Assembly (NCBI GenBank): GCA_017475045.1
Contig: JAFVGH010000043.1
Location: forward strand, 40,823-104,822
Direction: 5' to 3'
DNA from: Fibrobacter sp.
GTDB taxonomy: Bacteria; Fibrobacterota; Fibrobacteria; Fibrobacterales; Fibrobacteraceae
DNA: 64,000 nt
Positions within the stretch are counted from its first letter, which is position 1, and every line of letters starts with the position of its first letter. The notes below the pieces were generated by a model. The model saw nothing but the letters and a program-made list of their open reading frames with translations, did not search any database and was not told the DNA's origin. A program made the position numbers and the translations under genes. Shown in pieces: positions 53,282-61,568 of the stretch.

Positions 53282-54796
53282 CTAGCGGAACTCGTAGACC
53301 TTCGTCGCGAGCACGACCTCGCCGCTACGCATGTTGACCTTGATCTTGACCGTGGTCATCTTGCCTCGCGGAATCTGGACCGTCGCACTGTAGCCGATAC
53401 CCGTTTCCGAAGGCACGTACTTCGTCTCGAACTTCTGGCCGGCAACAACAACATCTACGGACCGGATCTGGGACGGGTCGTTGTCGAGAACCTTCTCGAC
53501 ATCGAATATGAGTTCCGGGTACATAGACGCACCCTGCGAAACCTTCTTCTTGATAACTTCCTTGGCGCCGCCGCGCACGCTCACATGCACGCCCGTCTTG
53601 GGGTAGCACTGCAGTTCGCGCTCGATGACTCCATCGAATTCCGGGCTGTTCTCGGGCACAAACTTGTACTTGTGAGTTCCCGGGACAAGCTTGAGGACCG
53701 CCGCCGGATTATCCCTCTCGAGCACAAGTTCCTTCACGAGGCTATCGCGCACATAAATCGAGAGCTTGCCCTCGTTGTCGGTATAGCCGCTGGTGGTGTA
53801 CAGCGCCTCGCACTTGTTTATGTCGGACTTCATGATCTTCACGGTACGGTCAAGCCTGTAGTTGAATGCGATGCTGCCGCATTCGAACGTCGTATGTTCC
53901 ACGGAGCAAAGCGCATCGAACTTCTTTGCGCCAAGCGCGCCACGGCTCCACCTGGGCACGAAGCGCATACGCTTACCGTCGGAGGTGTGGCGTTCAGAAC
54001 CGATAGCCACCTGCATGCCGTCGGTACAGGTCGCGAAGATCTCGATGCTGTCGGCGCCCACCACTTCCGGCACACGCTCGAACTTGCATTCGAACTTGGA
54101 CTTCATTTCCTGATTGCGCTTCTCGATCTTTGCATCGAGTTCCTTGGCCTGCAACTGGATTTCGGCATCGGACTTGTTGGGATCGTCAATTGCAGCCGCA
54201 ATCTTCTTCGCGAAGTCCGGGTCACCGGCGTTCTTGGCCTCGACAACTACGGGCGGCTTGCCCTTACGGAAGGCGACATACTGCTTCGCCTTCACCGAGA
54301 CCTGCTGGCCATTCTCTTCCATCACCATCTCGCCCGAGTTCAAGGCACCGAACGACTGTCCGCCTTCCGTCATGCCCACCGTACCGTCCGTACCGCGAAT
54401 CGATGCGGTCATGGTCCCGGTCCTGAACTTGAACTGGCTCTTCTTGCCGGTCTGCTTCTGCGCGTTGAACCGGAGGAGGCCCTTCTTGATGTTGATTTCG
54501 GAAATCTGCGAATCCTTGATGAACATGACCTGCGTGAACTCGACAAGCGCGTTCTCCTCGATGGAGATCGTGCTGCCTTCGGGCATCGAGATGAGCACAC
54601 CGGATTCAAGGTCCGTCTGGATAAGGTCCTTTTCCTGGACCTTCGCGCCTACACGCAGGCTGGCCCAGTCTCCCTGGCCCTTTTTCTTGAACGACACGTC
54701 GCCAAGAACGGAACGCACCTTGGCGCTCTGCGGCGCCGCCATGGACAGGGTGACAGCCAGGAGCACCCACACAGCTAGACTTTTATTTAGCGTCAT
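53282..54796 (-). CDS. Secreted FecR-domain protein
   Basis: The 504-residue protein has a signal peptide (residues 1-21, ending AAP) and a FecR domain at about 28-175: LGDVSFKKKGQGDW, then DLIQTDLESGVLI, and TASIRGTDGTVGM. An extended basic helical stretch (about 200-235) follows, then beta-rich segments with paired Cys. In Fibrobacter-like genomes such FecR proteins are periplasmic and not tied to iron. No sigma factor gene is adjacent, so classical iron signalling is unlikely. Function is unknown. Confidence 0.8.
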   Translation of the reverse strand: MTLNKSLAVWVLLAVTLSMAAPQSAKVRSVLGDVSFKKKGQGDWASLRVGAKVQEKDLIQTDLESGVLISMPEGSTISIEENALVEFTQVMFIKDSQISEINIKKGLLRFNAQKQTGKKSQFKFRTGTMTASIRGTDGTVGMTEGGQSFGALNSGEMVMEENGQQVSVKAKQYVAFRKGKPPVVVEAKNAGDPDFAKKIAAAIDDPNKSDAEIQLQAKELDAKIEKRNQEMKSKFECKFERVPEVVGADSIEIFATCTDGMQVAIGSERHTSDGKRMRFVPRWSRGALGAKKFDALCSVEHTTFECGSIAFNYRLDRTVKIMKSDINKCEALYTTSGYTDNEGKLSIYVRDSLVKELVLERDNPAAVLKLVPGTHKYKFVPENSPEFDGVIERELQCYPKTGVHVSVRGGAKEVIKKKVSQGASMYPELIFDVEKVLDNDPSQIRSVDVVVAGQKFETKYVPSETGIGYSATVQIPRGKMTTVKIKVNMRSGEVVLATKVYEFR

Positions 54797-54906
54797 TTAA
54801 TACCTCTATAACTACGCGCGCTTGGCGCGACACACACGTAATAAAATCACATCAATAAAATATAATCTGAAAAAGCAAAAAAAACACGGGGGAGATTACT
54901 CCAACA

Positions 54907-54938
54907 GGGCATAATGTGATAATGCCCAACATTTTTTT
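54907..54938 (+). terminator. Hairpin with T run upstream of the barrel-protein promoter
   Basis: GGGCAT 54907-54912 pairs with ATGCCC 54922-54927, then AACATTTTTTT. No plus-strand gene ends here, so it may insulate the downstream promoter or be an operator for the divergent FecR gene. Confidence 0.4.
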
Positions 54939-54961
54939 CTAAAAAAATTTCCCGTGATGGC

Positions 54962-54989
54962 TTGTATTACATTATTAATTTGCTATAAT
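54962..54989 (+). promoter_or_regulatory. Sigma70-type promoter of the barrel gene at 55019
   Basis: TTGTAT 54962-54967, a 16-nt spacer and a perfect TATAAT 54984-54989 stand 30 nt before ATG 55019, which has a strong AAGGAGG site. Confidence 0.7.
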
Positions 54990-55018
54990 TCCATCCATTC
55001 ATACAAGGAGGAAATCCA

Positions 55019-55672
55019 ATGATACGCAAGCTCTTACTTATCACCGCCATCTCTCTGGGCATGGCATTCGCACAGAACCCCTACGAAAGCACCGAAGCTT
55101 CGCAGTCCACCAGCGCTCCGGCACCGGTAGCACCGGCCGACGATCCGGCATGGAACATCAGCATCCACCCGGTGAGCCTCGTCGTGATGACAGCCCTCGG
55201 CCTCAAAACCCTGTTCGTGACCGTCGAACGCTCCGTCACGCCGCACACGTCTGTCATTATCCGCCCGGAAATCATGTACGTGAGCAGCGACTACTACGAT
55301 ATCGACGAAGATGACGCCAGCTTCGACATGCTTGCCCTGGGAATCATCGGCGGCTTCCGCTACTACGTGAACCCCGGTCACAAGGGTCTCTACGTCGAAG
55401 CCGAACTCCAGTTCGCCCACGTCGGTCTCGACTACGACGATGACGATGTCGAGGCAAGCGCAAGCGCCAACGCCTTTGGCCCCTATGTCCTGGTCGGTTG
55501 GAAGTTCCGCACTGGTCGCGCAACGTTCAGCATCGACCTCGGTGTCGGCTACAACATCATGTCTGCAAGCGCCGAAGGCAAGAACAAGGACAACGCCGAA
55601 GAAGATGCCGAAAACCTCGTTTCCAACGGTTTCGGCACCGACATCAACCTGACCTTCGGTCTCGCTTTCTAG
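55019..55672 (+). CDS. Small outer-membrane beta-barrel protein
   Basis: The 217-residue protein has a signal peptide (cleavage after AFA, residue 18) and a short Ser/Pro/Ala linker. Eight likely amphipathic strands follow, ending FGLAF, with the terminal Phe typical of barrels. Acidic loops (DIDEDDASFD, DYDDDDVE) may bind cations. Strong promoter, Shine-Dalgarno and terminator suggest an abundant protein. Function is unknown. Confidence 0.75.
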   Translation: MIRKLLLITAISLGMAFAQNPYESTEASQSTSAPAPVAPADDPAWNISIHPVSLVVMTALGLKTLFVTVERSVTPHTSVIIRPEIMYVSSDYYDIDEDDASFDMLALGIIGGFRYYVNPGHKGLYVEAELQFAHVGLDYDDDDVEASASANAFGPYVLVGWKFRTGRATFSIDLGVGYNIMSASAEGKNKDNAEEDAENLVSNGFGTDINLTFGLAF

Positions 55673-55706
55673 TCTAGCCGCGAAACAGAACTAACGGTTT
55701 TAAAAG

Positions 55707-55734
55707 GATCCGCTGCAAAAGCGGGTCTTTTTTT
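55707..55734 (+). terminator. Terminator after the barrel gene
   Basis: GATCCGCT 55707-55714 pairs with AGCGGGTC 55720-55727 (one G-U pair), followed by a T run. Confidence 0.75.
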
Positions 55735-55861
55735 GCGCATTTAGCGGCCTTCAGTTGTTAGTATAATTGTTACTAGAATGTTATTAGATTGTCAATTAAA
55801 TAATTAGCCGATACATGCTGTTATCACCATAGTTCACCCGTTATCCACAGATGGGATAAAT

Positions 55862-55877
55862 TGTTTCACGTGAAACA
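55862..55877. promoter_or_regulatory. parS centromere site 1
   Basis: A perfect 16-bp palindrome TGTTTCACGTGAAACA, the classic ParB-binding parS sequence, about 4 kb upstream of parA. Confidence 0.9.
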
Positions 55878-56029
55878 TTTCTTTAAAGGGCACTTTGTGA
55901 AAAAGTCGGGGAATTTGTTCAGATGTTATCCACATCGCTTTTTACAGGAAATTATACGCCCGACCATTTTGTTAATAGAATGTTTACAAAAATATCAACA
56001 CGAACGTGAGTTTCACGCAATAAAAAAAG

Positions 56030-56060
56030 GCCCCGACGGCATTCCGTCGAGGCAATTTTT
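56030..56060 (+). terminator. Terminator-like hairpin
   Basis: GCCCCGACGG and CCGTCGAGGC (one mismatch) with A7 before and ATTTTT after. No gene clearly ends here; it may act in both directions. Confidence 0.5.
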
Positions 56061-56070
56061 CATCAATGAG

Positions 56071-56091
56071 ATTCCGGGTCAAGCCCGGAAT
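56071..56091. repeat. Palindromic repeat element, variant 2
   Basis: ATTCCGGG 56071-56078 with CCCGGAAT 56084-56091, followed by GAC: same dispersed family as at 16367 but another stem sequence. A related weaker copy (CATGCCAC GAA GTGGAATG) lies at 56149-56167. Confidence 0.6.
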
Positions 56092-56193
56092 GACGTGCAA
56101 GGTTTTACTGCGCAGGAGCTTGCTCATGCATAGGAAAACCGCAGCAGTCATGCCACGAAGTGGAATGACGAGGGATCCGAGGCAACGACAAGC

Positions 56194-56209
56194 CGCTTCA
56201 CGTGAAACA
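56194..56209. promoter_or_regulatory. parS-like site 2
   Basis: CGCTTCACGTGAAACA, 14 of 16 positions of the parS palindrome, with the CACGTG core intact. Confidence 0.65.
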
Positions 56210-56214
56210 AGTGG

Positions 56215-56613
56215 CTAGAATTTCACGGTGCGGGGAGCCGCCGTAAAGCTGTAGAACGTGGCAACCGCATCCTTGAAGTAGAGCGTCTCAGTGTTGTCGT
56301 CGTCGGGGGAGTACATCGACTTGAGCTCGGGGTAGTGCTCCAGCATGTCGACCTTCGGTTCGCGACGGTCGTCGCGGACCAGAGTACCGGCAACGCGGAC
56401 CCACTCGTTACCCGCGGCGTTCATCGCGCAGATTTCGACCTTGCCGTTCTTCTGGATCTGCTTGGAGCAGTCCTTCGACTTGCCGGTCTGGATATAGAGC
56501 TTGCCCTCGAAAATGTTGGCGGTTCCGAACGGGCGGACGCGCGGCTGGTCGCCGTCGGCCGTCGCGAGGAAATACGCACCACATGCCTTGAGAAATTTTA
56601 CGACTTCTTCCAT
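56215..56613 (-). CDS. Pyridoxamine-5'-phosphate-oxidase-like FMN-binding protein
   Basis: From ATG 56613 the 132-residue protein has a split-barrel fold: FLATADGDQPRVRPFGT near residue 20, LYIQTGKSKDCSKQIQKNGKVEICA, and a WVRVAG strand. It probably binds FMN and reduces a small molecule. AAGGAG six nt upstream supports this start; the longer frame from 56682 begins in a palindromic repeat (MADQVRHD) and is not real. Confidence 0.85.
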   Translation of the reverse strand: MEEVVKFLKACGAYFLATADGDQPRVRPFGTANIFEGKLYIQTGKSKDCSKQIQKNGKVEICAMNAAGNEWVRVAGTLVRDDRREPKVDMLEHYPELKSMYSPDDDNTETLYFKDAVATFYSFTAAPRTVKF

Positions 56614-56661
56614 AATGGACTCCTTATTGTTTTTCAAAAATATAGAAATTAGAAAGGCGTC

Positions 56662-56682
56662 ATGGCGGACCTGATCCGCCAT
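56662..56682. repeat. Palindromic repeat element, variant 3
   Basis: ATGGCGGA 56662-56669 with TCCGCCAT 56675-56682, 5-nt loop, preceded by GTC. Same dispersed family; it falsely extends the neighbouring frame. Confidence 0.6.
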
Positions 56683-56700
56683 CTAAAAATACTTAGACGC

Positions 56701-57195
56701 TTAAATCAACGCACGGTAAATTTTTTCCATATCGGCGGAGAAACAGCAGAAGATGACCTTCTTGACTTTTCGCGCCGGAAAGTTGCGGACAGTCCTGATG
56801 GCAATCTCGGTAGCGGCCTCCCAGGGGTAGCCGTAGACCCCGCAGGAGATGGCGGGGAAGGCGACCGTCTCGCAGCCGTTCTCCTCGGCCAAATCGAGGC
56901 AGCTTTTGTAGCAGGATTCCAGGAGTTCGGGTTCGCCGTGAAGGCCATCCCGATAAACCGGCCCCGGAGTATGGATGACGAACTTTGCCGGTAGCCTGAA
57001 CCCGGGGGTGATTTTCGCCTTGCCCGTCTCGCAACCGTTCAGGGGAATGCATGCCTTCAAAAGATCCGGACCCGCCGCCCGGTGGATGGCGCCATCGACA
57101 CCGCCGCCACCCAGCAGGGAGCAGTTCGCCGCATTCACGATGGCATCCACCGCAAGCTTGGTGATGTCGCCCTGGATAATCTCAATTTCTACCAT
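56701..57195 (-). CDS. Macro-domain protein (O-acetyl-ADP-ribose deacetylase type)
   Basis: The 164-residue single-domain protein has the ADP-ribose-binding macro motifs: [16 protein letters not shown] at residue 9, [14 protein letters not shown] near 30, and [13 protein letters not shown] near 112. It should bind ADP-ribose and deacetylate O-acetyl-ADP-ribose or remove ADP-ribose from proteins. It lies within the parS cluster; no PARP- or DarT-like gene is next to it. Confidence 0.92.
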   Translation of the reverse strand: MVEIEIIQGDITKLAVDAIVNAANCSLLGGGGVDGAIHRAAGPDLLKACIPLNGCETGKAKITPGFRLPAKFVIHTPGPVYRDGLHGEPELLESCYKSCLDLAEENGCETVAFPAISCGVYGYPWEAATEIAIRTVRNFPARKVKKVIFCCFSADMEKIYRALI

Positions 57196-57270
57196 ATAGG
57201 CCTCCGGTATATAATATAATTTCTAGAAAATAATCTATATTATATATAGGAGAAATTTTTGGGGTATTTT

Positions 57271-57594
57271 ATGAGAATTTCCGGTATCGCAGCCCTTTTA
57301 TTGATGGCAGCGTCCATGACGTTCGCTCAACTATTGCCACAGAAGCAGGCCGGAGACTTGCCGAAAATCGACCGCGCCCTGATATTCAAGCTGGACTACG
57401 AACGGGGGATGGCTGCCTCGGATTCATCTTCCAAGAGAATCGACGCATCCATAAAAGAAGGTCGGGAAAAAGGCAATTACTTGAAAAACGCCCTCATCTG
57501 GAACGGGCTCTGCGTCACGGGAGCAGCCCTCTCGGCAGCATTCGGCGGACACGGCCCCATCTGGTGCGACCCAAATTCACCAGCAAGGTTCTAA
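57271..57594 (+). CDS. Small secreted protein of unknown function
   Basis: From ATG 57271 a 107-residue protein has a signal peptide (ending FAQ near residue 20), a charged middle, and a Gly/Pro-rich end with two Cys. A second hydrophobic stretch (NGLCVTGAALSAAFG) may be a membrane hairpin. No family is recognised. A parS site follows 45 bp after the stop. Confidence 0.55.
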   Translation: MRISGIAALLLMAASMTFAQLLPQKQAGDLPKIDRALIFKLDYERGMAASDSSSKRIDASIKEGREKGNYLKNALIWNGLCVTGAALSAAFGGHGPIWCDPNSPARF

Positions 57595-57638
57595 AAACGT
57601 ATTTGTGGATTAATGCAGAATTTTTTGAATCACCTCAT

Positions 57639-57654
57639 TGTTTCACGTGAAACA
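57639..57654. promoter_or_regulatory. parS centromere site 3
   Basis: A second perfect TGTTTCACGTGAAACA, in the spacer before 57869. Confidence 0.9.
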
Positions 57655-57868
57655 TGCGATAGCGAGCGTCGCGACGGGGTGCTCGCACACCGGCATGACC
57701 GAGCATGAGCATGTAGGCTCCGAAGGAGCCCAACACGCAAACCGAGGAAGCGACGAAAAATCTATTTTTCGGCATTTCCGAGGTGCAGCAAGTTGCGATT
57801 GCACAAGCAATCGCCAACCGCACACCAGCTTATTGCTTTCGCTACCACATTTATATATATTTGAATGT
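57655..57868. other. Structured non-coding spacer
   Basis: Several stems follow one another: GGCTCC/GGAGCC near 57718, AAAAAT/ATTTTT near 57765, and GCGATTGC 57795-57802 with GCAATCGC 57807-57814. The in-frame extension of the next gene through here looks artificial. It may be an RNA or a dispersed repeat. Confidence 0.35.
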
Positions 57869-58651
57869 ATGAGGAGAATATTAGCCATACTCGCGCTTCT
57901 TGCGCTAAGCGCCCATGCGGTCGATTGCATCCGCGCCAAGTTCGATATCTTTGTCGCACAGTACGAGGCACTCAACGATAATTACACAGGACTGGTCATC
58001 GACAGCACAAGTTCCGAATATACCCAGGAAAAATATACCTTTTCAAACGACCATACCTACCTATGGACCTGGTACACACGCATGAGTCCGGATGGCGAAT
58101 TCAAGAAATATGAACATCAACAGATGAGTTACAAAGCGGAAATCTCCCAAGAAGGAGACTTCAAGATATATGACCGTGGCCCCCTAGTGTACAGGGTATT
58201 CCACACGGAAGATTCCATTTATGTCGAGAAGTTATCAAACGAACGCTCCGATACGACTATAATAATTTGGCACATCCGGAACGACACCCTCTACGAAAAC
58301 TCCTCATTCATAGTTACATACGATCCCGGATTCAAAAACAGGTGCTTCCAGACCAAGGCGAATGACAGTTCCTATAAGGAACTGTACGAATACGAAACCA
58401 AGGGGGATACCCTCGTGGAATATGATGGTTCACTCCTAGGGAATGTGGGCTATCCTTCGGGACACAGCAAAGCTACCGACAGCGTTTGGACCAAAACCTT
58501 CTACGTACCATTCAACACCGAACAGCCTCTAGGGATTTTCCGGACACCACGCCCGACTAACATCTCTAAAAAGGGAAGACACTTCGACCTCCTCGGACGC
58601 CCCGCCAACAAAAAATATATCATGAGTGTTCCACGTGGAACATCATTATAA
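57869..58651 (+). CDS. Secreted protein with Fibrobacter-style C-terminal motif
   Basis: From ATG 57869 the 260-residue protein has a signal peptide (MRRILAILALLALSAHA). The body is beta-rich and Tyr/Asp-rich, with no known domain. It ends FDLLGRPANKKYIM, a motif common at the C termini of exported Fibrobacter proteins. The longer frame from 57638 crosses parS and structured spacer and is rejected. parS-like site 4 lies within its last codons, so DNA-binding and coding demands overlap there. Confidence 0.65.
   Translation: MRRILAILALLALSAHAVDCIRAKFDIFVAQYEALNDNYTGLVIDSTSSEYTQEKYTFSNDHTYLWTWYTRMSPDGEFKKYEHQQMSYKAEISQEGDFKIYDRGPLVYRVFHTEDSIYVEKLSNERSDTTIIIWHIRNDTLYENSSFIVTYDPGFKNRCFQTKANDSSYKELYEYETKGDTLVEYDGSLLGNVGYPSGHSKATDSVWTKTFYVPFNTEQPLGIFRTPRPTNISKKGRHFDLLGRPANKKYIMSVPRGTSL
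58627..58642. promoter_or_regulatory. parS-like site 4 (inside coding sequence)
   Basis: TGTTCCACGTGGAACA is a perfect palindrome differing from canonical parS only at the symmetric fifth and twelfth positions. Confidence 0.75.
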
Positions 58652-58673
58652 ATGCTGATTATGGAGATTTCAT

Positions 58674-59015
58674 ATGCCCAACATGCTATTAATTATTTTT
58701 TTTAGTTTCTTTCTATTTTTATCCTGCGAAGCAAGTACTGAATGCGGTAAAAGCAAAAAAGATAATTGTCTCGTCAACAAAGAATCATTTGATAAAATTC
58801 AGGAAGGAGATTCCTTAAACATTGTTTTAGATCTGTTGGGTAAACCTTTCGCTTGGATTGATAAAGAAAATGGAATACGCCGATGTTCTTGGTTTAGATA
58901 TTCAATTATCGATGACCCAAGCAAAATAAACATTCAGAAATCCATTGCGATTGACTTTAAAGAAAATAAAGTTGTTAACAAGGAATTTGATGATTATTCT
59001 TTACTTGATAAATAG
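58674..59015 (+). CDS. Small lipoprotein, BamE/SmpA-like fold
   Basis: The 113-residue protein has a lipoprotein signal with lipobox LFLSC (Cys near residue 18). IQEGDSLNIVLDLLGKPF is the usual SmpA/OmlA-type helix-turn, followed by strands. It may be an envelope-assembly accessory. The gene is AT-rich compared with its neighbours and sits 22 bp after the previous stop. Confidence 0.65.
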   Translation: MPNMLLIIFFSFFLFLSCEASTECGKSKKDNCLVNKESFDKIQEGDSLNIVLDLLGKPFAWIDKENGIRRCSWFRYSIIDDPSKINIQKSIAIDFKENKVVNKEFDDYSLLDK

Positions 59016-59080
59016 AACTAAGTTCACAGTATTTCAACATTTATCAAAAACTTATTAACGGATATTTTAAAAAAGTGAAA

Positions 59081-59110
59081 GGGCGCCGACATCGGCGCCC
59101 TCTTTTTTTT
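59081..59110 (+). terminator. Strong terminator before rsmG
   Basis: GGGCGCCG 59081-59088 with CGGCGCCC 59093-59100 and T8 after it. It rules out the upstream GTG 59075 as the rsmG start. Confidence 0.9.
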
Positions 59111-59126
59111 GTGAGATATACTAAAT

Positions 59127-59142
59127 TGTTCCACGTGAAACG
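59127..59142. promoter_or_regulatory. parS-like site 5 at the rsmG start
   Basis: TGTTCCACGTGAAACG matches the relaxed parS consensus TGTTNCACGTGAAACA except at the last base and overlaps the first rsmG codons. Confidence 0.75.
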
Positions 59143-59794
59143 TTCATACAGAACTAACATAGAGCAGCAGAATCTTCTGAACCAGTTCCTGAAGGAGCAT
59201 GGTGTGCAGTTGTCCGAAGAGACGCTGGGCACGCTCTATGGCTTTGCCGACCTGGTGGTAGAAACCAAGCAATTCGGCAACCTGATTTCAGCGAAGGATT
59301 CCGAGAAGTTCCTCAGCCGGCACATCGCCGACTCGCTCGTTCCCTATATATATATAGTGAAGGAATTGGAGATCCCCGCCTTCGCGGGGATGACATGGGC
59401 CGATATGGGTGCAGGTGCAGGCTGTCCGGTCTTCCCGCTCGCCATCGCGATGCCCGAGGTGCAGTTCTATGCGGTGGAACCCCGCCACATGCGTGTGGAG
59501 TTCATGAACTACGCGAAGGAAAAACTCGGACTCAAGAACCTGACCGTAGTAGGCAAGCGCTTCGAAACTTCGGGCCTTGCCGACCTGGACTTTATCAGCT
59601 GCCGCGCCCTCTCGACTTTCGAAAACGACTGGGAACGTGCACAGCCCGCCCTCAAGAAAGGTGGACTATTCCTCACATTAAAAAGTTTCAATAGCATTTC
59701 ACACCTGGAAAACGACCCGGCAGTCAACATCTGGAAATACAAGCTGCCGAACGAAGAACAGGATTACGCCTTAGTCACTCGAGGTAATAAATGA
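59135..59794 (+). CDS. rsmG: RsmG, 16S rRNA (guanine-N7) methyltransferase, with an in-frame palindromic insert
   Basis: The enzyme of about 219 residues methylates G527 of 16S rRNA. It has SRHIADSLVP, a SAM motif DMGAGAGCPVFPLAI, and FISCRALSTF late. Just before the SAM motif, codons from 59368 encode EIPAFAGMT, the translation of a palindromic repeat element; related proteins run straight into the SAM strand here, so this is an insertion tolerated in frame. The start is uncertain: GTG 59135 or TTG 59126, both within parS-like site 5. The stop overlaps the parA ATG by 4 bp. Confidence 0.88.
   Translation: MKRSYRTNIEQQNLLNQFLKEHGVQLSEETLGTLYGFADLVVETKQFGNLISAKDSEKFLSRHIADSLVPYIYIVKELEIPAFAGMTWADMGAGAGCPVFPLAIAMPEVQFYAVEPRHMRVEFMNYAKEKLGLKNLTVVGKRFETSGLADLDFISCRALSTFENDWERAQPALKKGGLFLTLKSFNSISHLENDPAVNIWKYKLPNEEQDYALVTRGNK
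59368..59397. repeat. Palindromic repeat element inside rsmG
   Basis: Thirty bases identical to 16367-16396, with stem ATCCCCGC 59372-59379 and GCGGGGAT 59384-59391, kept in frame in the coding sequence. Confidence 0.85.
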
Positions 59795-60573
59795 GTAAAG
59801 TGATAGCAGTATGCAACCAGAAGGGCGGCGTGGGCAAGACCACGACGGCCGTGAACCTGGCTGCAAGTTTTGCCGCCCTGGAGAAGAAGACTCTCCTTAT
59901 CGACATGGACCCGCAGGGTAACGCCTCGCAGGGTCTGGGATTCATGGAATCGCAAGAAACCGATATCCATGAAATTCTCGACATGGCCGACAATCCGGAC
60001 AACATGACGTTCGAAAACCTGAAGCCGGCCATCGCCGACACGACCCTCGACTACCTGAAGGTCATCACTTCGGGCCCGGACCTCGCCGTCATGGAAATCG
60101 AACTGGTGAACGCGATGAGCCGCGAACACCGCCTCGAACGCATCATCAAGGTGCTGAAGGACGAATTCGAATTCATCATCATCGATGCTCCGCCGAGCCT
60201 GAACCTCTTGACACTGAACGTGCTCACGGCGGCGACGAGCGTGCTTATCCCGGTGCAGTGTGAATACTACGCCCTGCAGGGTATGACCGAACTCTTCAAG
60301 ACTATCCGCGAAGTGCAGAAGAACCTGAACGCGAACCTCAAGATCGAAGGCGCACTCCTCACGATGTTCGCGAACAACAACCTCTCGAAGCAGGTGGCCG
60401 AAGAAGTCCGCGAGAACCTGGCCGACACGGTTTTCCAGACGGTCATCCCGAGAAACGTCCGCCTGAGTGAGGCGCCCTCCCACGGCAAGCCGGTCATCCT
60501 CTACGATGTGCAGAGCTCCGGTTCGCAATCCTACATGAAACTCGCCGAAGAAATCCTGAACAAGGACAGGTAA
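59791..60573 (+). CDS. parA: ParA/Soj chromosome-partition ATPase
   Basis: The 260-residue protein has the deviant Walker A KGGVGKTTT at residue 10, DMDPQGN near 40 and IIIDAPPS near 125. It has no N-terminal DNA-binding extension, as in chromosomal Soj. It forms ATP-dependent dimers on DNA and moves ParB-parS complexes. It overlaps rsmG by 4 bp and precedes parB by 6 bp. Confidence 0.96.
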   Translation: MSKVIAVCNQKGGVGKTTTAVNLAASFAALEKKTLLIDMDPQGNASQGLGFMESQETDIHEILDMADNPDNMTFENLKPAIADTTLDYLKVITSGPDLAVMEIELVNAMSREHRLERIIKVLKDEFEFIIIDAPPSLNLLTLNVLTAATSVLIPVQCEYYALQGMTELFKTIREVQKNLNANLKIEGALLTMFANNNLSKQVAEEVRENLADTVFQTVIPRNVRLSEAPSHGKPVILYDVQSSGSQSYMKLAEEILNKDR

Positions 60574-60579
60574 TATAAT

Positions 60580-61557
60580 ATGGGTAAAAAAGCACTAGGA
60601 CGCGGTCTTTCCGACATTCTCAGATTCCACAACGTGGCGGCACCTGTCAGTGCGCCCGAATCGGAAAACAATTCTGCCGGCAACGAACTCGAAGTCGACA
60701 GCAGCGAGAAGATTGTTGAAATCGCTATCGACCTCATCGACAGGAACCCCTACCAGCCGCGCACGGTTTTCAACGAAGAAGAACTGACCGAGCTCGCGAA
60801 CTCCATCAAGCAGCAAGGACTTATCCAGCCCATCGTGCTGCGCAAGGTGGGCGACCGCTACCAGATCATCAGCGGTGAACGCCGTACCCGCGCAAGCAAG
60901 CTCGCCGGTTTTTCGACCATCAAGGCACAGGTCTACGAGAACCTCGACGACAAGGTGATGAGCGAATGGGCTCTCATCGAGAACATCCAGCGCGTGGACC
61001 TGAACCCAGTCGAAATTGCCAGGTCGTACCAGAAACTTATCGACAATTATAATTACACGCACGAAGACCTCGCGAAGGCTATTGGCAAATCCCGCTCGGC
61101 AATCACGAATGCGCTCCGTCTGCTGAAGCTCCCCGAAGTAGTGCTCACTTGGATAGAAGAAGGCAAGATTGCCGGCGGTGCCGCCCGCGCCCTCTGCAGC
61201 GACAAGATTGCCGACCCGGAAGCGCTGGCCCGCCGCATTATCGAGGAAGGCCTGAACGTCCGCCAGATCGAGGCAATTTCCCGCGGGGAAGATATCAACA
61301 AGCCGAAGGAAGAAATCGAAGAACCGGCAGAAAATGTGGATACGCAGCCTGCAGGCGAAAAGCCCGAAGCCCCCGCGAAGCCCAAGCCGGAACTCAGCGC
61401 CGATATGAAGAACTTCGAGTCCAGGCTCGAGACGTTCTTCGGCACCAAGGTCCAGCTGAACCCGAGCGCCGCCGGCAAGCCCGAAGGCACGATCGTCATC
61501 AAGTACTACAGCATGGACGACCTGACCCGAATCCAGGAAATCATGGAAAACCGCTAA
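60580..61557 (+). CDS. parB: ParB/Spo0J centromere-binding CTPase
   Basis: The 325-residue protein has the N-terminal ParB box: NPYQPRTVF near 58, the CTP-binding motif GERRTRASK near 105, and ENIQRVDLNP. A central helix-turn-helix (LAKAIGKSRSAITNALRLL) follows, then a Pro/Ala linker and a C-terminal dimer domain. It binds the parS sites clustered within 5 kb upstream. Confidence 0.96.
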   Translation: MGKKALGRGLSDILRFHNVAAPVSAPESENNSAGNELEVDSSEKIVEIAIDLIDRNPYQPRTVFNEEELTELANSIKQQGLIQPIVLRKVGDRYQIISGERRTRASKLAGFSTIKAQVYENLDDKVMSEWALIENIQRVDLNPVEIARSYQKLIDNYNYTHEDLAKAIGKSRSAITNALRLLKLPEVVLTWIEEGKIAGGAARALCSDKIADPEALARRIIEEGLNVRQIEAISRGEDINKPKEEIEEPAENVDTQPAGEKPEAPAKPKPELSADMKNFESRLETFFGTKVQLNPSAAGKPEGTIVIKYYSMDDLTRIQEIMENR

Positions 61558-61568
61558 TGGAGTGAACC

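Larger units (their letters stand above)
55735..56214. other. Non-coding region with DnaA-box-like 9-mers and parS
   Basis: This 480-bp stretch has no trusted gene. It holds TTATCCACA at 55841-55849 and again at 55926-55934 (perfect DnaA-box consensus), a perfect parS at 55862-55877, a second parS-like site at 56194-56209, AT-rich text between, and palindromic repeats near 56071 and 56149. It is a candidate origin-proximal control region. Confidence 0.5.

Noticed and set aside
55861..56133. 90-codon frame starting MFHVKHF
   Set aside because: The start is translated parS, and later text is a palindromic repeat and a terminator stem.
57638..57868. 5' extension of the secreted-protein gene
   Set aside because: It crosses parS and stem-rich spacer; a signal peptide begins at ATG 57869.
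59075..59134. Upstream GTG start for rsmG
   Set aside because: It would place a strong intrinsic terminator inside the coding region.
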